Shown one piece after another: positions 26,167 to 34,102 of a DNA stretch of 64,000 bases. A program made the position numbers and the translations under genes. This DNA comes from Pseudochrobactrum saccharolyticum. GTDB taxonomy: Bacteria; Pseudomonadota; Alphaproteobacteria; Rhizobiales; Rhizobiaceae. Location: assembly GCF_008801715.1 (NCBI RefSeq), contig NZ_VZPG01000004.1:310001-374000 (forward strand), in the 5' to 3' direction. Under the pieces are notes generated by a model, which saw only the letters and a program-made list of their open reading frames with translations, had not been told where the DNA came from and did no database searches. The number at the start of each line of letters is the position of its first letter. The stretch's first letter is position 1.

Positions 26167-26595
26167 ATGACGGAAAGCTGGCAATTCTGGGCGCTGGTAT
26201 CAGCTGCATTTGCGGCACTGACAGCAATTTTTGCCAAGCTGGGTATTGCCGGAATTAATTCGGATTTTGCGACCTTTATCCGTACATTGGTGATTATCGC
26301 AGCCTTGTGCCTGTTTCTCACAATCAGCGGGCAATGGCAGAAAACATCTGATATTTCGGCAAAGAGCTGGTTGTTTCTGGTTCTGTCAGGGCTGGCAACC
26401 GGTGCGTCATGGATCGCTTATTTTCGTGCGCTTAAAATCGGGGATGCCGCGCGGGTTGCGCCGGTAGACAAGCTCTCAATCATTATGGTGGCAATTTTCG
26501 GTGTGGTTTTTCTCGGCGAAAAGCTCTCCGCGATAAACTGGGCCGGTGTGGTGATGATCGCAGGCGGCGTTATTCTGCTGACCTTAAAAGTTTAA
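26167..26595 (+). CDS. Single-domain EamA-family (DMT) membrane protein
   Basis: This 142-residue protein has five hydrophobic segments, half the length of the usual ten-segment EamA transporters. The end of the protein (VDKLSIIMVAIFGVVFLGEKLSAINWAGVVMIAGGVILL) is the typical EamA repeat end. Such half-size members must dimerise to form a transporter. The substrate is unknown. An AAGGAAC site lies upstream of the ATG. Its stop overlaps the convergent TauE-like gene by four bases, so the two transcripts are antisense at their ends. Confidence 0.8.
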   Translation: MTESWQFWALVSAAFAALTAIFAKLGIAGINSDFATFIRTLVIIAALCLFLTISGQWQKTSDISAKSWLFLVLSGLATGASWIAYFRALKIGDAARVAPVDKLSIIMVAIFGVVFLGEKLSAINWAGVVMIAGGVILLTLKV

Positions 26596-27389
26596 AACCC
26601 GATCCAGAGACGCAGCGGATTGCTTGGCTCCATCAGCAGGCGGATTGTCAGCAGGATACAAGTGATAATCAGCAATGGCTTGATGAGACCTGCGCCGACA
26701 CGCATTGCCAGATGGGCACCGGCTGTGGCGCCGAACATTTGGGCGATACCCATCACCAGACCGATTTTCCAGTTAATCGCACCGAAAGCCAAAAAGGTCA
26801 GGAAGCTGCCGAAATTCGAGGCAAAGTTCAGTAATTTTGTGTGTGCAGTTGCTTTGAGCAGGCCATAGCCTGCCAGCGACACAAAGCACAGCATGAAGAA
26901 CGAACCGGTGCCGGGGCCAAACAAGCCGTCATAAAAACCGATCAGCGGCACGATGGTTACACCGAAGAGAAACGGCTTCATACGCTGAACGCGGCTGACA
27001 TCGCCTGCATTCGGTTTCAGGGCGAAGTAAATGGCGATAGCGATCAACAGAATTGGCAGCAAGCCATAGAGAAAATCACCTGGAATATAAGTGGCCAGCA
27101 GGGCACCAAGCACAGCACCGAGACCGGACATTAAAGCTTGCGGCAATTGCTCTTTGATATTGACATGGCCTTTGCGCGCATAGGACAGGGTTGCGGAAGA
27201 TGAGCCGAACAGCGATTGCAACTTGTTGGTGCCCAGTGCCTCAACAGGGGGAATACCGGCCAGCATCAGCGCCGGAACGGTAATCATACCACCGCCGCCT
27301 GCAATCGCGTCAATAAATCCGGCAATAAAACCGGCAAGAGCGAGCAGCAGAAGCAGGGAATCAATGGAGGCGGTCATAGACGCGAACAT
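26592..27389 (-). CDS. TauE/SafE family membrane permease
   Basis: This 265-residue protein has about eight membrane segments and the two conserved family repeats: GFIAGFIDAIAGGGGMITVPALML near the N-terminus and GFYDGLFGPGTGSFFMLCFVSLAGY in the second half. TauE/SafE proteins (UPF0721) export or import sulfur-containing organic anions such as sulfoacetate or sulfite in the characterised cases. The cargo here cannot be predicted, and neighbouring genes give no clue. It converges on the EamA gene with a 4-base overlap. Confidence 0.88.
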   Translation of the reverse strand: MFASMTASIDSLLLLLALAGFIAGFIDAIAGGGGMITVPALMLAGIPPVEALGTNKLQSLFGSSSATLSYARKGHVNIKEQLPQALMSGLGAVLGALLATYIPGDFLYGLLPILLIAIAIYFALKPNAGDVSRVQRMKPFLFGVTIVPLIGFYDGLFGPGTGSFFMLCFVSLAGYGLLKATAHTKLLNFASNFGSFLTFLAFGAINWKIGLVMGIAQMFGATAGAHLAMRVGAGLIKPLLIITCILLTIRLLMEPSNPLRLWIGF

Positions 27390-27527
27390 GGGGGAACCGT
27401 TTAGAACTGTGCAGCGGGTCTTGCGGAGAGGGGCAAAGCAGGCGGCGGGCTTTTATGTTGGGAGCAATTCATAAAGACTGCCGGATAGAGGTGCAAGATG
27501 GGACAGAACAATAACGGGATTGTTTAC

Positions 27528-27571
27528 TTAGAGCGCCGTGCGCCTGTTTGGGCGCACACAGGTCGCTCTAA
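27528..27571. repeat. 44-bp hairpin element, copy 2
   Basis: It has the same length and outer arms (TTAGAGCG, CGCTCTAA) as copies at 10652 and 33120. The inner stem is GTGCGCC/GGCGCAC, with a C-G pair where copy 1 has T-A. Confidence 0.8.
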
Positions 27572-27584
27572 CACCTTTAAAGCA

Positions 27585-27631
27585 GAGCATAATTCTACCT
27601 TAAACTGATCCAGGTTTAAGAAATTATGCTC
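27585..27631. repeat. Palindrome adjoining copy 2
   Basis: GAGCATAATT (27585-27594) and AATTATGCTC (27622-27631) enclose a second stem CTTAAAC/GTTTAAG (27599-27605, 27614-27620). It follows the 44-bp element by 13 bases, as the GAGCATCGG palindrome follows copy 1. Confidence 0.75.
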
Positions 27632-27736
27632 AATGCTTGTCTTATTTCTAAAGAGTTGCAAGGCAGGGCTTGTCATTTGGCCGCAGTCTTGCCAACACTG
27701 CATTTCTTAAAAGACTTGCGTTTTTCGGGGACGATG

Positions 27737-28189
27737 ATGAGTGAAACGATTTTTGAGCGTATCAGCGCTTATCTGAGCAAGAAGACTGCTGTGCAGCGCC
27801 TGTCGGAGGATCCGGCTCTGGTCTCCGAATTGCTGCTGCTGGTGCGGTTGGTTTTTGCTGACGGACAGAAAAATCAGGCTGAAATGAATGCATTATTGCG
27901 CATCATGCAGCATGATTTTGATATCAAGCCGGAAGAACTGCCTGAAGTGGCAGATTATCTGAAAACCTTCTCCTATGAGACGACCAGTACACAGGCTGCC
28001 GCTTTGTTCAGTGAAATGGTGCCGGAACGCCGTCAGTCGCTTGTCGGACATCTGCTGACCATTGCAAAAGCGGATAATGAAATTCATCCGGCGGAAAGTG
28101 CATTGATTGCCCGTGTGGTTGAGCAGCTGAATGTTACACCGGAAGAACTGTTTGAACGCCGCCAGAACAGCGGACAGGTTGAAGATTAA
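27737..28189 (+). CDS. TerB-like (DjlA-type) acidic helical protein
   Basis: This 150-residue soluble protein resembles the tellurite resistance TerB family: an all-helical, acidic domain with LLLLVRLVFADGQKNQAEMNALLRIM and LTIAKADNEIHPAESALIARVV forming two related metal-binding-like repeats. The acidic residues in ADGQKN and ADNEIH mark the repeats. I chose the ATG at 27737, with GGGG at 27727-27730, 6 bases before it; the ATG at 27734 is the alternative. No other ter genes are present, so tellurite resistance is not implied. Its function is unknown. Confidence 0.8.
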   Translation: MSETIFERISAYLSKKTAVQRLSEDPALVSELLLLVRLVFADGQKNQAEMNALLRIMQHDFDIKPEELPEVADYLKTFSYETTSTQAAALFSEMVPERRQSLVGHLLTIAKADNEIHPAESALIARVVEQLNVTPEELFERRQNSGQVED

Positions 28190-28221
28190 GCACACTCACT
28201 CAAGCGGGGTAATCAACAAAG

Positions 28222-28255
28222 AAAGAGCGCCCCGACCGGCGCGCTTTTTATTTAT
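28222..28255 (+). terminator. Probable terminator after the TerB-like gene
   Basis: AAAGAGCGCC and GGCGCGCTTT form a 10-bp stem with one mismatch, followed by a T-rich tract. It overlaps the end of the convergent peptidase gene. Confidence 0.55.
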
Positions 28256-29301
28256 TCTCCGCTCAAACTCCAGCACGAGGACAGGTCATTTTCTCTCGGT
28301 GCAGCATGATAAACTCCGCGTGCCACAGCGCGTGCCATGGTTGAAGCCGCAGCGGCACAAAGATCAATGAAATCTTCAACCGAGGGTTCAATGCCGCTGG
28401 CACCGGTGGCGAGTGCAAAGATCAGATCACCGTCAAAAGGTGTATGTGCAGGCCAGATCGCGCGGGAGTAACCGTCATGAGCAGCAATTGCCAGACGCTT
28501 GGCCTGCGCTTTTGTTAGAACCGCATCGGTGGCAATGGTGCCGATGGTAGTATTCGCGGCAGGTGGTAATGCCGTGCCGTTGTCACGGAATTTGATGCGC
28601 AGGTCTGTTGCATTTGCAGGCATAGGTGAGGGGTAACCAATCCCACCGAACTCATTATCCTGCTCAAATGGTGCAGCCCAGAAGTGCTTTGTATCGCCGA
28701 CAGTGACAGAGCCGACAGCATTGACGGCAACCAGTGCGCCCATGGTCATGCCATTCGGTGGTCTGTGAGAGGCGGAGCCAAGCCCGCCTTTGAAACCGGC
28801 GACCAGAGCACCGGCACCGGCACCATAACTGCCGAGTTCAAAGTCTTCTGCCGCATTTTCCGCTGCCAGATAGCCAAGCTCGCGATAGGGCGGGTAACGC
28901 CCCCAGTCTTTATTGCCGCCATTATGCATGTCAAAAAGAATGGCAGAGGGGACAATCGGAATATGATGCCCTGCCGCTTCAAAACCGATTTTTCTCTCGC
29001 GTAAGTAAGCCTGCACGCCGGAGGCAGAATCGAGACCGAATGCCGAACCGCCGGAAAGCACAATCGCATTCACGCTTTGCACGGTATTATGGGGCTCCAG
29101 CAGATCGGTTTCCCGTGCTCCGGGCGCGCCGCCCAGCACTTGCACCGCAGCGGTGGTTTCGCGGTCGCAGAGAATAGTTGTGACGCCGGTTTTGATATGC
29201 TCGTCCTGCGCATTGCCAACCCGCAGCCCCGCCACATCGGTAATCAGATTTCGCGGGCCGGAAACAGTGGTGTTGTGGCTGTGGCTCAGCGGCTTTGTCA
29301 T
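28252..29301 (-). CDS. P1-family (DmpA/NylC-type) self-processing peptidase
   Basis: This 349-residue protein belongs to MEROPS family S58 (DmpA aminopeptidase, nylon hydrolase NylC, beta-peptidyl aminopeptidases). These precursors cleave themselves to create an N-terminal nucleophile. Family features seen are the N-terminal ITDVAGLRVGNAQDEHIKTGVTTILC, the ETDLLEP and VLSGGSAFGLDSASGV segments, and a late TIATDAVLTKAQAKRLA stretch. I chose the ATG at 29301, preceded by GGGGGA; the longer frame starts 18 codons earlier inside the gap to the binding-protein gene. It lies 37 bases after that gene and is probably cotranscribed with it. Confidence 0.87.
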   Translation of the reverse strand: MTKPLSHSHNTTVSGPRNLITDVAGLRVGNAQDEHIKTGVTTILCDRETTAAVQVLGGAPGARETDLLEPHNTVQSVNAIVLSGGSAFGLDSASGVQAYLRERKIGFEAAGHHIPIVPSAILFDMHNGGNKDWGRYPPYRELGYLAAENAAEDFELGSYGAGAGALVAGFKGGLGSASHRPPNGMTMGALVAVNAVGSVTVGDTKHFWAAPFEQDNEFGGIGYPSPMPANATDLRIKFRDNGTALPPAANTTIGTIATDAVLTKAQAKRLAIAAHDGYSRAIWPAHTPFDGDLIFALATGASGIEPSVEDFIDLCAAAASTMARAVARGVYHAAPRENDLSSCWSLSGE

Positions 29302-29338
29302 TTTCTGTCCCCCTATTTTGGTTTTCCCATTTTTGATT

Positions 29339-30463
29339 TTATTGCACCGGTTCAAAATCCTTGCCGTTAAAGCGCATCAGCCGGTAGGGATTTTCCTGCC
29401 GCAAACCTGCAGGTGTAAAGCTGATGGTGCCACCGGCTGTTTCAAAACGGGTTGAGTATAAAAGCTCGGCAGCGGTTTTTTGCGTTTCTGACGGATCGGT
29501 CAGGATCTGTGCGGCAATTTGCAGGGCGCTATAGGCCTCTAATGCATAACCATCAGCCTTCATATCCTGCGTATCCGGTTGCTTTTCAGCCATAGCGGTA
29601 ATGGCTTTAACTGCACTTTCTGCCGAAGCCTGTGTAATGGCTTCAGGAATGGCACTCATCAGCAGTCCTGCTGGCAACGGGTTTTGCGGATCAACGCGCA
29701 GAAATGTTTCGCTGCCTGCTATTGTCAAAGGCCAGTTGGCAGCTGCTGCACTGCGGGCAATGACTGAAGCATCATCTCCTTCACCGCCGAGCAGAATATG
29801 GTTGATACCCGCACGTTTCAGCCGTGAGATTAAAGCATTTTGCGAGGTTTGTGCCGGACGGTAAGTGTCGGTCAATGCCGGTTCAAGGCCGCGGGATTTG
29901 AACGCCAATAGAGCATCGCGCGCAAAGTCACGACCCTGAACGGTTCCGTCTTCAATCAAAGCAAAAGGAGCGGTGCGCCAGAGGGGGGCGAGCTTATCAG
30001 CGAGAACTGCCGTTGCGAGCTTACGATCCGGCTGCAACCGGAAAATACCAAAACTCTGTCTGGTTTCCTGCTCAAGAATTGTTGGCTGGCGACTGCCGAG
30101 GCTGAGAATGGCTATGCCGTCTCGCGCCAGTACCGGTGCCGCACCTTCCAGCGATTCACTGCACAAATAGCCGATAACGACTTTGACTTTGGCCTGTCTG
30201 AGTTTCTCAGCTGTGGCTGCATCCTGATCCGCTTTGCAATATTCCTGCATATAGACAAGGCTGACCGGATATTGGTTTTGTATTTTGGCCGCTTCCGCAC
30301 CAAGCATGATCTGTTTTGCCAGCGTGGCATAAGGCCCTTCAAAAGGGGCAACAATACCGATTTGCAGGGGAGAATTATCAGCCTGTGTCTGGCCGTGAGC
30401 AGTGCTCATGGTCAGCGCTGATAGTCCGGTACAAAGACAGTAAAGCGTGGCGGCAAGTCTCAT
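29339..30463 (-). CDS. Periplasmic ligand-binding protein, branched-chain amino acid (LivJ/LivK-like) type
   Basis: This 374-residue protein has a signal peptide (MRLAATLYCLCTGLSALTMS, cleavage near AHG-Q). A type I periplasmic-binding fold follows, starting LQIGIVAPFEGPYATLAKQIMLGAEAA. No permease or ATPase gene is nearby, so it is an orphan receptor or serves a transporter encoded elsewhere. Neighbour and spacing link it to the P1 peptidase downstream. The start at 30463 is chosen because the longer frame (from 30580) enters a dispersed palindromic repeat and lacks a signal sequence at its end. The ribosome site is weak. Confidence 0.8.
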   Translation of the reverse strand: MRLAATLYCLCTGLSALTMSTAHGQTQADNSPLQIGIVAPFEGPYATLAKQIMLGAEAAKIQNQYPVSLVYMQEYCKADQDAATAEKLRQAKVKVVIGYLCSESLEGAAPVLARDGIAILSLGSRQPTILEQETRQSFGIFRLQPDRKLATAVLADKLAPLWRTAPFALIEDGTVQGRDFARDALLAFKSRGLEPALTDTYRPAQTSQNALISRLKRAGINHILLGGEGDDASVIARSAAAANWPLTIAGSETFLRVDPQNPLPAGLLMSAIPEAITQASAESAVKAITAMAEKQPDTQDMKADGYALEAYSALQIAAQILTDPSETQKTAAELLYSTRFETAGGTISFTPAGLRQENPYRLMRFNGKDFEPVQ

Positions 30464-30540
30464 GAGATGCGGGTTCAACCTTGATAAGAAAATTCTGCCC
30501 TCAGAGGTAGAGTGTTCTGCATCTGCTTGCAATGGCTTAG

Positions 30541-30678
30541 TATCTGATCCAAAACCGCCTGACTTGGCTGCAAATGGCAATTTTCTCCGCTTCCGTACTC
30601 ACATACATTAAGTACGCTCCGTGCGGATGCTCAAAAATCACCATTTTCGCTTGTGTCAGCCGCTTTTTGATTCAGATA
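30541..30678. repeat. Dispersed palindromic element, copy A
   Basis: The imperfect outer arms (TATCTGAT... and ...TCAGATA) enclose an 83-base core (30568-30650) that recurs at 57074-57155. The core begins CTGCAAATGGC and ends AAATCACCATTTTCGC, with the shared centre AGTACGCTCCG. Confidence 0.75.
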
Positions 30679-30888
30679 CTTAAACTTGTTCCGGCCACAC
30701 CTACGTAACTGTGCTGATTTTCTGTTGCCGTCTTTAGAATTCTGCTTTTATAGAGTTAAACGACAGTCCTCACTGTCATTTGATTGCTAAAATTGAAGAG
30801 TTGGTACTGTAAAGTGGGCACCGGACGTGTAAGAGGGTGTTGAAATCTTATGCGCATTTTATAGTGGTGCACTGGCAGAGCGATATAA
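30679..30888. other. Intergenic region upstream of the flavin reductase gene
   Basis: Together with the adjacent repeat this makes a gene-free stretch of about 425 bases. These 210 bases are AT-rich and should contain the divergent promoters of the binding-protein and flavin reductase genes. I see no other feature. Confidence 0.4.
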
Positions 30889-31431
30889 ATGAATATGGTA
30901 AAGTCTATTGTGACGACAAATCAGGCTGTGGATCCGCTGAACTATCGCAATGCGATGAGCCAGTTTGCCGGTGCTGTGAACATTGTGACGACTGACGGTC
31001 CGGCCGGACGCCGTGCTCTGACGCTTTCTGCCGGTTGTTCCGTATCGGATAATCCGGCGACTATTCTGATCTGCCTGCAGCGTGTGCATACCGATAATCT
31101 GATGTTCATTGAAAACGGTGTTTTTGCTTTCAATGTGCTTCATGCGGGGCAAAAAGATCTCGCGGAGGCTTTTGCCGGCCGCAATCACCTGACCATGGAA
31201 GAGCGTTTTGCCTTGGCTGAGTGGGATGTCATGGCAACAGGCTCGCCGGTTCTCAAAGGCGCGCTGGCAAGTCTCGATTGTAAGATCATCTCGCGTCAGG
31301 ATCATGCCACGCATCATGTTCTGTTCGGGGAAGTGCTGGCCTTGCGGCAGATTTCTGCGGAACAGTCGCAGGCCGAGGGCAATGAAGCGCTGGTTTATCT
31401 CAACCGCTCCTATCATCAGCTCAAAATCTGA
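30889..31431 (+). CDS. Flavin reductase domain protein (RutF/HpaC-like)
   Basis: This 180-residue protein is of the flavin reductase-like FMN-binding family. Typical segments are YRNAMSQFAGAVNIVTTDGP at the N-terminus, ALTLSAGCSVSDNPATILICL for FMN binding, NGVFAFNVLHAGQKDLAEAFAG, and a late HHVLFGEVLALR strand. Such proteins reduce FMN or FAD with NAD(P)H for a partner monooxygenase. No monooxygenase gene is in the neighbourhood, so the partner is unknown and it may act generally. It is monocistronic, with a terminator following. Confidence 0.87.
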   Translation: MNMVKSIVTTNQAVDPLNYRNAMSQFAGAVNIVTTDGPAGRRALTLSAGCSVSDNPATILICLQRVHTDNLMFIENGVFAFNVLHAGQKDLAEAFAGRNHLTMEERFALAEWDVMATGSPVLKGALASLDCKIISRQDHATHHVLFGEVLALRQISAEQSQAEGNEALVYLNRSYHQLKI

Positions 31432-31468
31432 AGCCTGTTAATTAAACGAGACTTGGTTTGACAAAAAA

Positions 31469-31504
31469 GCCCGTGCGCAGCACTCTGCGCGCGGGTATTT
31501 TTAT
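31469..31504 (+). terminator. Terminator after the flavin reductase gene
   Basis: CCCGTGCGCAG and CTGCGCGCGGG form an 11-bp stem with one G-T pair, followed by TATTTTTATT. Confidence 0.82.
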
Positions 31505-31552
31505 TATGAGAATGCTCAAGGACTAAAGGGGAGGCTGCAAAGGGAGATTGCA

Positions 31553-32455
31553 GTGGGAGTTTTGGGAATTTCATTGCGGCCTGCGGGGGCGCTGGTTCTG
31601 GCTGCGGGATTATTCTGCGCTGGTATGGCTCATGCGCAACCGCAGTTACAACCTTTCAAAGATGACTTGTTTTCTGCACAGACCGTGCTGAAAAGCGCCG
31701 ATGGCGGCAATTATCTCATCCTCGATTATAATGAAATGCGCGACATTAACGGGCGCGACACCATTGTAGAGAAGCGGGTGCAGGATAAATATGTCTCGCT
31801 GAAAATACGGGCGCAGCAGAAGGATGTCGCTGTGCCGACTGCAGCGGGCGTGGTGAAAACCTATCAGGTCGGCAAATTGACACCGCAGACCTCCATGATT
31901 GTGCTCTATCTCCATGGTAAAGGCGGCAACCGCCATCAGGGTGTGAATGACTTTACATTTGGCGGTAATTTTAACCGGCTTAAAAATCTGGTGGTGCAGG
32001 GCGGCGGTGTTTATCTTGCTCCGGATTTTTCGGATTTCGCAGCCAAGGGAACTTCAGAAATTTCCGGTTTGATTGCTGCCATGAAGCAGCAGGCACCACG
32101 TGCCAAGGTGATTGTCACCTGCGGTTCAGCGGGTGGTGTGCTGTGCTGGCAATTGACTGCGGATGCAACTGCGGCGCAGCAGATTGACGGGCTGGCACTG
32201 CTTGGCTCCCTCTGGGATGACCAGTTCCGCAAGAGCGTTGCGTTTAAACGCAAGGTTCCGGTTTTCCTAAGCCATGGTAGTCGTGATCCGGTTTTTGCGA
32301 TTGACAGTCAGGAAGCTTTTTACCGGTCTTTGCGCAAAACAAAGGGCGGATATCCGGTGGTGATGCATCGTTATGAAAGCGGCAATCACGGTACGCCGAT
32401 CCGCATGACAGACTGGCGGGTGGCATTGAACTGGCTGGTTAGCAAGGCGCCATAA
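31553..32455 (+). CDS. Exported alpha/beta-hydrolase-fold protein
   Basis: This 300-residue protein has a signal peptide (residues 1-28, ending AHA-Q) and an alpha/beta-hydrolase core. It has a strand followed by YLHGKGGNRHQG (the usual oxyanion HG motif), a nucleophile elbow TCGSAGG near residue 195, a possible acid in SHGSRDPVFA and a possible catalytic histidine in ESGNHGTP. The elbow reads C-G-S-A-G rather than the common G-x-S-x-G, so the first glycine is replaced by cysteine. The substrate is unknown. It probably acts in the periplasm. Confidence 0.75.
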   Translation: MGVLGISLRPAGALVLAAGLFCAGMAHAQPQLQPFKDDLFSAQTVLKSADGGNYLILDYNEMRDINGRDTIVEKRVQDKYVSLKIRAQQKDVAVPTAAGVVKTYQVGKLTPQTSMIVLYLHGKGGNRHQGVNDFTFGGNFNRLKNLVVQGGGVYLAPDFSDFAAKGTSEISGLIAAMKQQAPRAKVIVTCGSAGGVLCWQLTADATAAQQIDGLALLGSLWDDQFRKSVAFKRKVPVFLSHGSRDPVFAIDSQEAFYRSLRKTKGGYPVVMHRYESGNHGTPIRMTDWRVALNWLVSKAP

Positions 32456-32626
32456 AATCTGCTGCGGATAATGTCAGTACAGGGCATTTTGACTGTGGAG
32501 CATGAAGGATTGTTGGTCAGTGTGACTGTGCTGCCACTCGACATTTGGGAAAAAGCGAATAGGTTCGGCTCAGAAAAAAGTGACGATTTCACAGTAATAA
32601 CATCTGTTTTATGAATGAGGCATGGT

Positions 32627-33115
32627 ATGCGCACCAGCACAGGTTCCGCAAAACGTTTTGTACTTCTGGCAATGTTTGCTCCGCTGGTTGCCGCCTGTAC
32701 CACAACATCCAACACAACTCCGGCTCCGATAACGGCTGCTGCACAGGCACCGGTTCCGGTTGCTTCGCAAATGCCGAGCTTCCCGCAATTCGTGCGCAGC
32801 AATGTAGCGCCTGAACTGGCAAATCCGTGCATTACAGCAGCGGCTAACCGCTACTATATTCCGGAGCGCGTGGTTACTGCTGTAGACAGCCGTCCGGGCG
32901 GCGGTGGCAATACGGATGTGATCCTGAAAGTGGATTCCCGTGATGCACGCTGCACAATCAGCGCCAACGGCACTGTGCGTTCGGTTGTTGATACCAGCCC
33001 GATGAGTGCCGATCAGCGCGCAGCCAATGAAGCAGCTGCTAAAGCGCCTGCAGCAACGCCTGCCAAGGCTGCACCTGCGAAAAAAGCCGCAACAAAACAG
33101 AAAAAAGCCAGCTGA
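32627..33115 (+). CDS. Lipoprotein with Ala/Lys-rich tail, unknown function
   Basis: I chose the ATG at 32627 (162 residues), with GAGG at 32617-32620 and a 6-base gap. The signal peptide ends in a lipobox (PLVAAC), so the mature protein should be lipid-anchored. The middle region (NPCITAAANRYYIPERVV and DVILKVDSRDARCTISANGTVRSV) contains two cysteines and resembles a small beta domain. The last 35 residues are an Ala/Lys/Pro-rich, strongly basic tail that may contact envelope polymers. No family was recognised. Confidence 0.78.
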   Translation: MRTSTGSAKRFVLLAMFAPLVAACTTTSNTTPAPITAAAQAPVPVASQMPSFPQFVRSNVAPELANPCITAAANRYYIPERVVTAVDSRPGGGGNTDVILKVDSRDARCTISANGTVRSVVDTSPMSADQRAANEAAAKAPAATPAKAAPAKKAATKQKKAS

Positions 33116-33119
33116 TTTT

Positions 33120-33163
33120 TTAGAGCGCCGTGCGCCCTCCCGGGCGCACAAAGGTCGCTCTAA
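33120..33163. repeat. 44-bp hairpin element, copy 3
   Basis: It has the same 44-bp length and outer arms as the copies at 10652 and 27528. The inner stem is GTGCGCCC/GGGCGCAC. It is followed by CTGAGAATTAC, a possible remnant of the second palindrome found next to the other copies. Confidence 0.8.
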
Positions 33164-33185
33164 CATTTTATAGGCTGAGAATTAC

Positions 33186-33219
33186 AAAAAGGCCGCTCTT
33201 AATACAGAGCGGCTTTTTT
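33186..33219 (+). terminator. Terminator after the lipoprotein gene
   Basis: GCCGCTCT and AGAGCGGC form an 8-bp stem with A-run and T-run flanks. Confidence 0.85.
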
Positions 33220-33276
33220 GTTTGAGAAAATGATTCCGATAGTGGTGCTAACCATCTGAAATCATTGTGTAGATAA

Positions 33277-33308
33277 AGAAAAAGGCCGCGGTCGAGGGAC
33301 ACGCGGCC
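33277..33308 (-). terminator. Terminator of the peptide transporter operon
   Basis: GGCCGCG (33284-33290) and CGCGGCC (33302-33308) form a 7-bp GC-rich stem. The A-rich stretch before it gives the minus-strand transcript a U-run. Confidence 0.75.
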
Positions 33309-33331
33309 TGATTTTTAATGATGTCAGGAAA

Positions 33332-34102
33332 TCAGCGTTTGAAGCCTTCACTGGCAACCATCAGATTGCGTGTATAGTCTTCTTTCAGATTGCCCTTAGC
33401 GAGATCATCAGCTTTGAGTTTCTCAACAATCGTACCGTTCTGCATTACCGCCAGCTCATCACACATATGGGTGATAACTGCGAGATCGTGACTGACCATA
33501 ACGAAGGTCAGTTTACGGTCGCGGCGGATTTGCTCCAGCAGGTTGAGCACTTCCGCCTGAACGGAAGCATCAAGTGCGGAAGTCGGTTCATCCAGCAGCA
33601 GAATGCTCGGCTCGACGATGAGGGCGCGTGCAATCGCAATACGCTGACGCTGACCACCGGAAAGCTGGTGCGGATAGCGGAAGCGGAAGCCGGAGCCCAA
33701 GCCTACTTCATCCAATGCTCGGACAATACGCTTCTCCGTGTCTTTGATGCCGTGGATAGCCAATGGCTCAAGCAAGAGGCGATCTACAGTCTGGCGCGGG
33801 TGAAGGGAACCGTAAGGATCCTGAAACACCATCTGTACCGTGTTATAGAAGGCCTTGTCACGCGGGTTTGGTATTGGCTTGCCGTTGACCTCAATCTTGC
33901 CGGAAGAGGTTGGTGCCAGTCCTGCAACTGCGCGCAGCAGTGTGGACTTGCCCGAACCGGATTCACCGACCAGACCAAAGGAGGAGCCATTAGCAACCGT
34001 GATCGACGCATCTTTCAACGCGTGGAAGTCATTGAACAAGACATTGAGATTTTCAATGAACAATGCCGGATTGGCAGATGTTTTTGTACTGGTACCGGTC
34101 AT
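33332..34102 (-). CDS. Peptide ABC transporter ATPase (DppF-like)
   Basis: This 256-residue ATPase is the last gene of the five-gene Dpp-type operon. Walker [10 protein letters not shown] is near residue 45, the signature LSGGQRQRIAIARAL near 146 and Walker [13 protein letters not shown] near 167. The start at 34102 forms an ATGA overlap with the upstream ATPase stop and has GGAG eight bases before it. A GTG at 34111 is the alternative. It lacks the usual long C-terminal oligopeptide-transporter extension with the iron-sulfur cysteines, so it is a compact member. Confidence 0.92.
   Translation of the reverse strand: MTGTSTKTSANPALFIENLNVLFNDFHALKDASITVANGSSFGLVGESGSGKSTLLRAVAGLAPTSSGKIEVNGKPIPNPRDKAFYNTVQMVFQDPYGSLHPRQTVDRLLLEPLAIHGIKDTEKRIVRALDEVGLGSGFRFRYPHQLSGGQRQRIAIARALIVEPSILLLDEPTSALDASVQAEVLNLLEQIRRDRKLTFVMVSHDLAVITHMCDELAVMQNGTIVEKLKADDLAKGNLKEDYTRNLMVASEGFKR

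Larger units (their letters stand above)
27390..27736. other. Gene-free region with composite repeats
   Basis: This region between the TauE-like and TerB-like genes holds copy 2 of the 44-bp element (27528-27571) and a second palindrome (27585-27631). The TerB frame is open back to an ATG at 27626, but that start lies at the edge of the repeat and lacks a ribosome site. Confidence 0.55.

Noticed and set aside
27737-28189. Tellurite-resistance operon
   Set aside because: Only a single TerB-like domain protein is present, with no terC, terD or terZ genes nearby.
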